In this document: positions 61,635-64,000 of the stretch, one piece after another
Numbering within the stretch: the first letter of the stretch is position 1
Layout of the letters: the number at the start of each line of letters is the position of its first letter
The notes under the pieces: generated by a model
Databases searched by the model: none
The model's input: only the letters and a program-made list of their open reading frames with translations
What the model was told of the DNA's origin: nothing
Translations under genes and position numbers: made by a program
Source: CALBPI01 sp039033995
Lineage (GTDB): Bacteria; Pseudomonadota; Gammaproteobacteria; Steroidobacterales; Woeseiaceae
Length of the DNA stretch: 64,000 nucleotides
Reading direction: 5' to 3'
Assembly (NCBI GenBank): GCA_039033995.1
Contig: JBCCBP010000001.1
Location: 1 to 64,000 of the forward strand

Positions 61635-62537
61635 ATGATGGTGAACAAGCGCAAGAGTCTCGGTCGCGGATTGGGCGCGTTGCTCGGTGACGCTGCCAAA
61701 ACGCAACAAGCGTCTGTGGAAACGTCGCAGACACCCGCGAGCGCGGGTGATGGGTTGCGCAAGATGCCGGTTGACCTGATGCAGCGTGGTCGTTACCAGC
61801 CGCGTGTCGACATGCGCCAGGACTCTCTGGACGAGCTCGCGGCGTCGATCAAGGCGCAGGGCATCGTGCAACCCATTGCTGTCCGGCCAGTGGCTGGCAA
61901 AGGCGACGAGCAACGCTTCGAAATTATCGCGGGTGAGCGACGCTGGCGGGCCGCCCAGTTGGCGGGGTTATCTGAGGTGCCCGTCGTCGTCCACGACGTC
62001 GATGACAACGCGGCGGTCGCGATGGCTCTGATCGAGAATATTCAGCGCGAAGATCTGAACCCGCTGGAGGAGTCTAAAGCGTTGGAAAGACTGATCCGAG
62101 AGTTTGAACTGACGCATCAGGAGGCCGCCGATGCGGTGGGCCGCTCCCGCGCCTCAGTGTCGAATTTACTGCGGTTGCTGGAATTAGGCGACGATGTGCA
62201 GGCGTTGCTGGCAGAGCGCGCGCTCGATATGGGACACGCACGAGCGCTGTTGACGCTCGGACCTGGCAAACAACAGTCAGCGCTGGCTGCTGAAGCTGTG
62301 CAGCAACGGTTGTCGGTTCGGGAAGTCGAAAAACGTGTTCGGGCTGCCAACGGTGGCCAATCGGCACGCAAGCCCAAGCCTGCCAAGAAAGATCCTAATA
62401 TCGCGCGGCTTGAAGCTGACCTTGCGGATAAGCTGGGCGCGCCCGTCGTCGTTCGCGATAGCGGTGGTAAGGGCAGTCTGGTGATCAGCTACGCGAGTCT
62501 CGACGAGCTGGATGGCATCCTCGAGAAAATCGGCTAG
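61635..62537 (+). CDS. parB: Chromosome partitioning protein ParB
   Basis: 300 residues from ATG 61635 with AGGA upstream. N-terminal KSLGRGLGALLG, the CTP-binding GERRWRAAQLAG motif, a helix-turn-helix (LTHQEAADAVGRSRASVSNL) and the C-terminal dimer domain. Expected to load at the three parS-like sites at 32797-33463. Confidence 0.96.
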   Translation: MMVNKRKSLGRGLGALLGDAAKTQQASVETSQTPASAGDGLRKMPVDLMQRGRYQPRVDMRQDSLDELAASIKAQGIVQPIAVRPVAGKGDEQRFEIIAGERRWRAAQLAGLSEVPVVVHDVDDNAAVAMALIENIQREDLNPLEESKALERLIREFELTHQEAADAVGRSRASVSNLLRLLELGDDVQALLAERALDMGHARALLTLGPGKQQSALAAEAVQQRLSVREVEKRVRAANGGQSARKPKPAKKDPNIARLEADLADKLGAPVVVRDSGGKGSLVISYASLDELDGILEKIG

Positions 62538-62561
62538 GCAGTACGCCGGCGTCTGAAGCCG

Positions 62562-63398
62562 TTACCCGGCTTCGGCTGTGGGCGCTTCGAGGTCTGCGGC
62601 GTTCGCCAGATCAACCGCCGGGTAGCAGCGCTGAATGATCTCTGGCATCACCGCTTCGGAGATGAAAAACCCCTGCATTTTGTCGCAGCTGATTTCTTTC
62701 AGGAATTCAAAGGTGGCCTGATCTTCAACGCCCTCGGCACAGACGGTCGCACCGAGTGCGTGTGCCATGCCGGTGACGGCAGCGAGTGCATGCCGCGTGA
62801 CGATATTGTCGCGGGCCTGAGTTAGCAGGTTGGCGTGAATCTTGATCTCATCGAAATCGAGCTTCGCGAACGCGCTGAGCGCTTCTCGTGCTGCGCCGAA
62901 GTCATCCAGTGACATGCGAAAGCCCTTGCGGCGCAGCGCACCGATCGTTTCGCTGAACTGGTCTTCGGTGCCCGCGATGCCACTCTGCGCCACTTCAAAG
63001 GTAATGGCATCACACGGCAGGCCGTACTCACCGACAATGTTCTCGTAGTGGTCCGCGATTGCCATGTCGACCAACAACGATGAGTCGAGATTGACACAGC
63101 CGTTTAGCTGCAGACCGTTCTTGCGCCACGCGGTCAGCTGGCGCAGCGTGTTACGCAACACATACTCGGCGATCGCTGGCATGATGCCGGCAGCCACTGC
63201 CTGCGGCAGGAATTCCATGGGCGCGAGCCGACCGTGCTCAGGATGCAGCCAACGAATCAACGCTTCCGCCTCGGTCGTGACCCAATCGACGTAACCCGTC
63301 GGTCGCGACATTTTGGGCTGATATTGGATCAGAAACTGATCCTCAGCGATCGCTTGTTCCAATTCAGCGCGAGAAATTTCAATCATGTCGGAGGTCAT
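62562..63398 (-). CDS. EAL-domain cyclic di-GMP phosphodiesterase-like protein
   Basis: 278 residues of EAL domain alone. AEALIRW carries the EAL motif. Other metal and base residues are present: CVNLDSS, ITFEVAQS, SLDDFGAA, EIKIHANLL, CAEGVE and DKMQGFF. DDFG is followed by AA rather than the usual TG, a small departure. It probably degrades cyclic di-GMP, or binds it. It converges on parB with about 24 bases between stops. Confidence 0.85.
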   Translation of the reverse strand: MTSDMIEISRAELEQAIAEDQFLIQYQPKMSRPTGYVDWVTTEAEALIRWLHPEHGRLAPMEFLPQAVAAGIMPAIAEYVLRNTLRQLTAWRKNGLQLNGCVNLDSSLLVDMAIADHYENIVGEYGLPCDAITFEVAQSGIAGTEDQFSETIGALRRKGFRMSLDDFGAAREALSAFAKLDFDEIKIHANLLTQARDNIVTRHALAAVTGMAHALGATVCAEGVEDQATFEFLKEISCDKMQGFFISEAVMPEIIQRCYPAVDLANAADLEAPTAEAG

Positions 63399-63553
63399 TG
63401 CCTGTGGGTGGTTGTTGCCGGCAGTCTGTATTCGTAGCGGTTTTTAGCCTCGAAACTTTAGTCGAAGCTGACGTGCGCGTCTGTGCGATAGATCGCATAT
63501 GCGGAAATCTCTAGATCTCTGCCAGTGGCCCGCTGCGACGAATTTGACGGAAT

Positions 63554-63569
63554 ACAGCGATATCGCTGT
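63554..63569. promoter_or_regulatory. Perfect 16-bp palindrome, possible operator
   Basis: ACAGCGATATCGCTGT, in the gap between the EAL gene and atpI. It could bind a dimeric regulator; the target gene and regulator are unknown. Confidence 0.4.
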
Positions 63570-63605
63570 TTTGCCTAAAAAACACGGGTTTTTTACGTCG
63601 TTTGG

Positions 63606-63634
63606 TTGCCGCGACGGTGCCGAGCCTTTATACT
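63606..63634 (+). promoter_or_regulatory. Possible sigma-70 promoter of atpI
   Basis: TTGCCG (63606-63611) and TATACT (63629-63634) with 17 bases between, about 50 bases before the predicted atpI start. Confidence 0.55.
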
Positions 63635-63684
63635 GCCGCCGCTCAGACACCCACGCCTGGTGGCACGTTCAGGGAGAGCGCATC

Positions 63685-64000
63685 TTGCGACTATCGTCCG
63701 TACCCGCCCGCGTTGTCGTGTGGCAGGTTGCCGTCGGCTGTGTCGGAGCAATGATTTGGCTGTTGCATAGCCCACAGGCTGCACTCGCCGCTCTCGCTGG
63801 AGGGGTTGGAAGCGCGCTTTTGAGTATGCATTTCGCCGCCCGGGTATTTTCCCGAACGGAATTAGCGCCGCCGCAAAGTATTGTGGCGGCATTTTATCGC
63901 GCCGAGGCATTTAAACTGCTGTCGGCTGCATTGATGTTCGGCCTGATGGCCAAGTATTTTGCAGAATGGTTCGTACCCTTTCTGAGCACATTTGCGGCAA
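63685..64000 (+). CDS. atpI: ATP synthase subunit I (3' end outside window)
   Basis: About 105 codons from TTG 63685, which has GGGAGAG upstream. Hydrophobic segments (about 8-36 and 44-50, then again at the end) and the FYRAEAFKLLSAALMFGLMAK-like signature of AtpI, split here by positions 72-91. It lies directly after the origin block parA-parB, ahead of the expected atp operon. Confidence 0.85.
   Translation, partial: MRLSSVPARVVVWQVAVGCVGAMIWLLHSPQAALAALAGGVGSALLSMHFAARVFSRTELAPPQSIVAAFYRAEAFKLLSAALMFGLMAKYFAEWFVPFLSTFAA

Noticed and set aside
63572..63600. AT-rich hairpin AAAAAAC...GTTTTTT near atpI as a terminator
   Set aside because: The stem is almost entirely A/T and weak; a terminator role is not supported.

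Overview
The window is a chromosomal segment of a gammaproteobacterium around the replication origin. The evidence is gene order. The block dnaA-dnaN-recF-gyrB faces rpmH-rnpA-yidC-mnmE. mnmG, rsmG, parA, parB and atpI follow on one side. plsC, gmhB, glyS and glyQ lie beyond gyrB, as around the Pseudomonas origin. The other end has the enteric-like order envC / yibN-type rhodanese-grxC-secB-gpsA ... trmL. Three parS-like sites match the Pseudomonas form of the motif. I cannot name genus or species.

Layout. 1-3.1 kb: envC (partial), rhodanese, grxC, secB, gpsA. 3.1-9.2 kb: accessory genes, mostly on the minus strand, small and of unknown function, several exported. One of them, a YdeI/OmpD-associated gene, is broken by a frameshift. 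9.2-16.6 kb: a chromosomal integron cassette array with 13 complete attC sites, one truncated attC and 14 cassette genes all read on the minus strand. No integrase gene is visible, so it is best called a CALIN (cluster of attC sites lacking an integrase). It sits between gpsA and trmL, where enteric bacteria carry cysE. The cassettes include a coiled-coil PD-(D/E)XK nuclease, two separate TonB C-terminal-domain proteins, a lipoprotein, several membrane proteins and zinc-binding-like small proteins. Most have no function I recognise.

16.9-24 kb: trmL, a class 1B dihydroorotate dehydrogenase without its usual partner, a thioredoxin-fold peroxiredoxin-like protein, then the nitrogen regulation block ntrC-ntrB-DUF4124-glnA. 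The glnA upstream region has a sigma-54 promoter and two NtrC-type sites about 31 bp apart. 24-29.3 kb: glyQ-glyS-gmhB-plsC and an esterase, then a decayed fragment of a PLP-dependent trans-sulfuration enzyme. 29.6-41.7 kb: the origin region, with gyrB, recF, dnaN, an AT-rich dnaN-dnaA gap holding DnaA boxes (probable oriC), dnaA, rpmH, rnpA, yidC and mnmE. yidD is missing between rnpA and yidC, and a hydrolase-OsmC fusion gene lies between yidC and mnmE.

41.7-60 kb: a GGDEF protein, a NatAB-like ABC exporter with an S33 peptidase, mnmG, then about 11.5 kb separating mnmG from its usual partner rsmG. This insert holds a complete oligopeptide ABC importer with fused ATPases, a DUF945 protein, cytochrome c4, an iron-sulfur photolyase, a metallo-beta-lactamase-fold protein and an OmpA-family porin-like protein. 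60.1-64 kb: rsmG, parA, parB, an EAL-domain protein and the start of atpI.

The housekeeping parts are ordinary. The most unusual part is the integrase-less cassette array and the decayed accessory region beside it.
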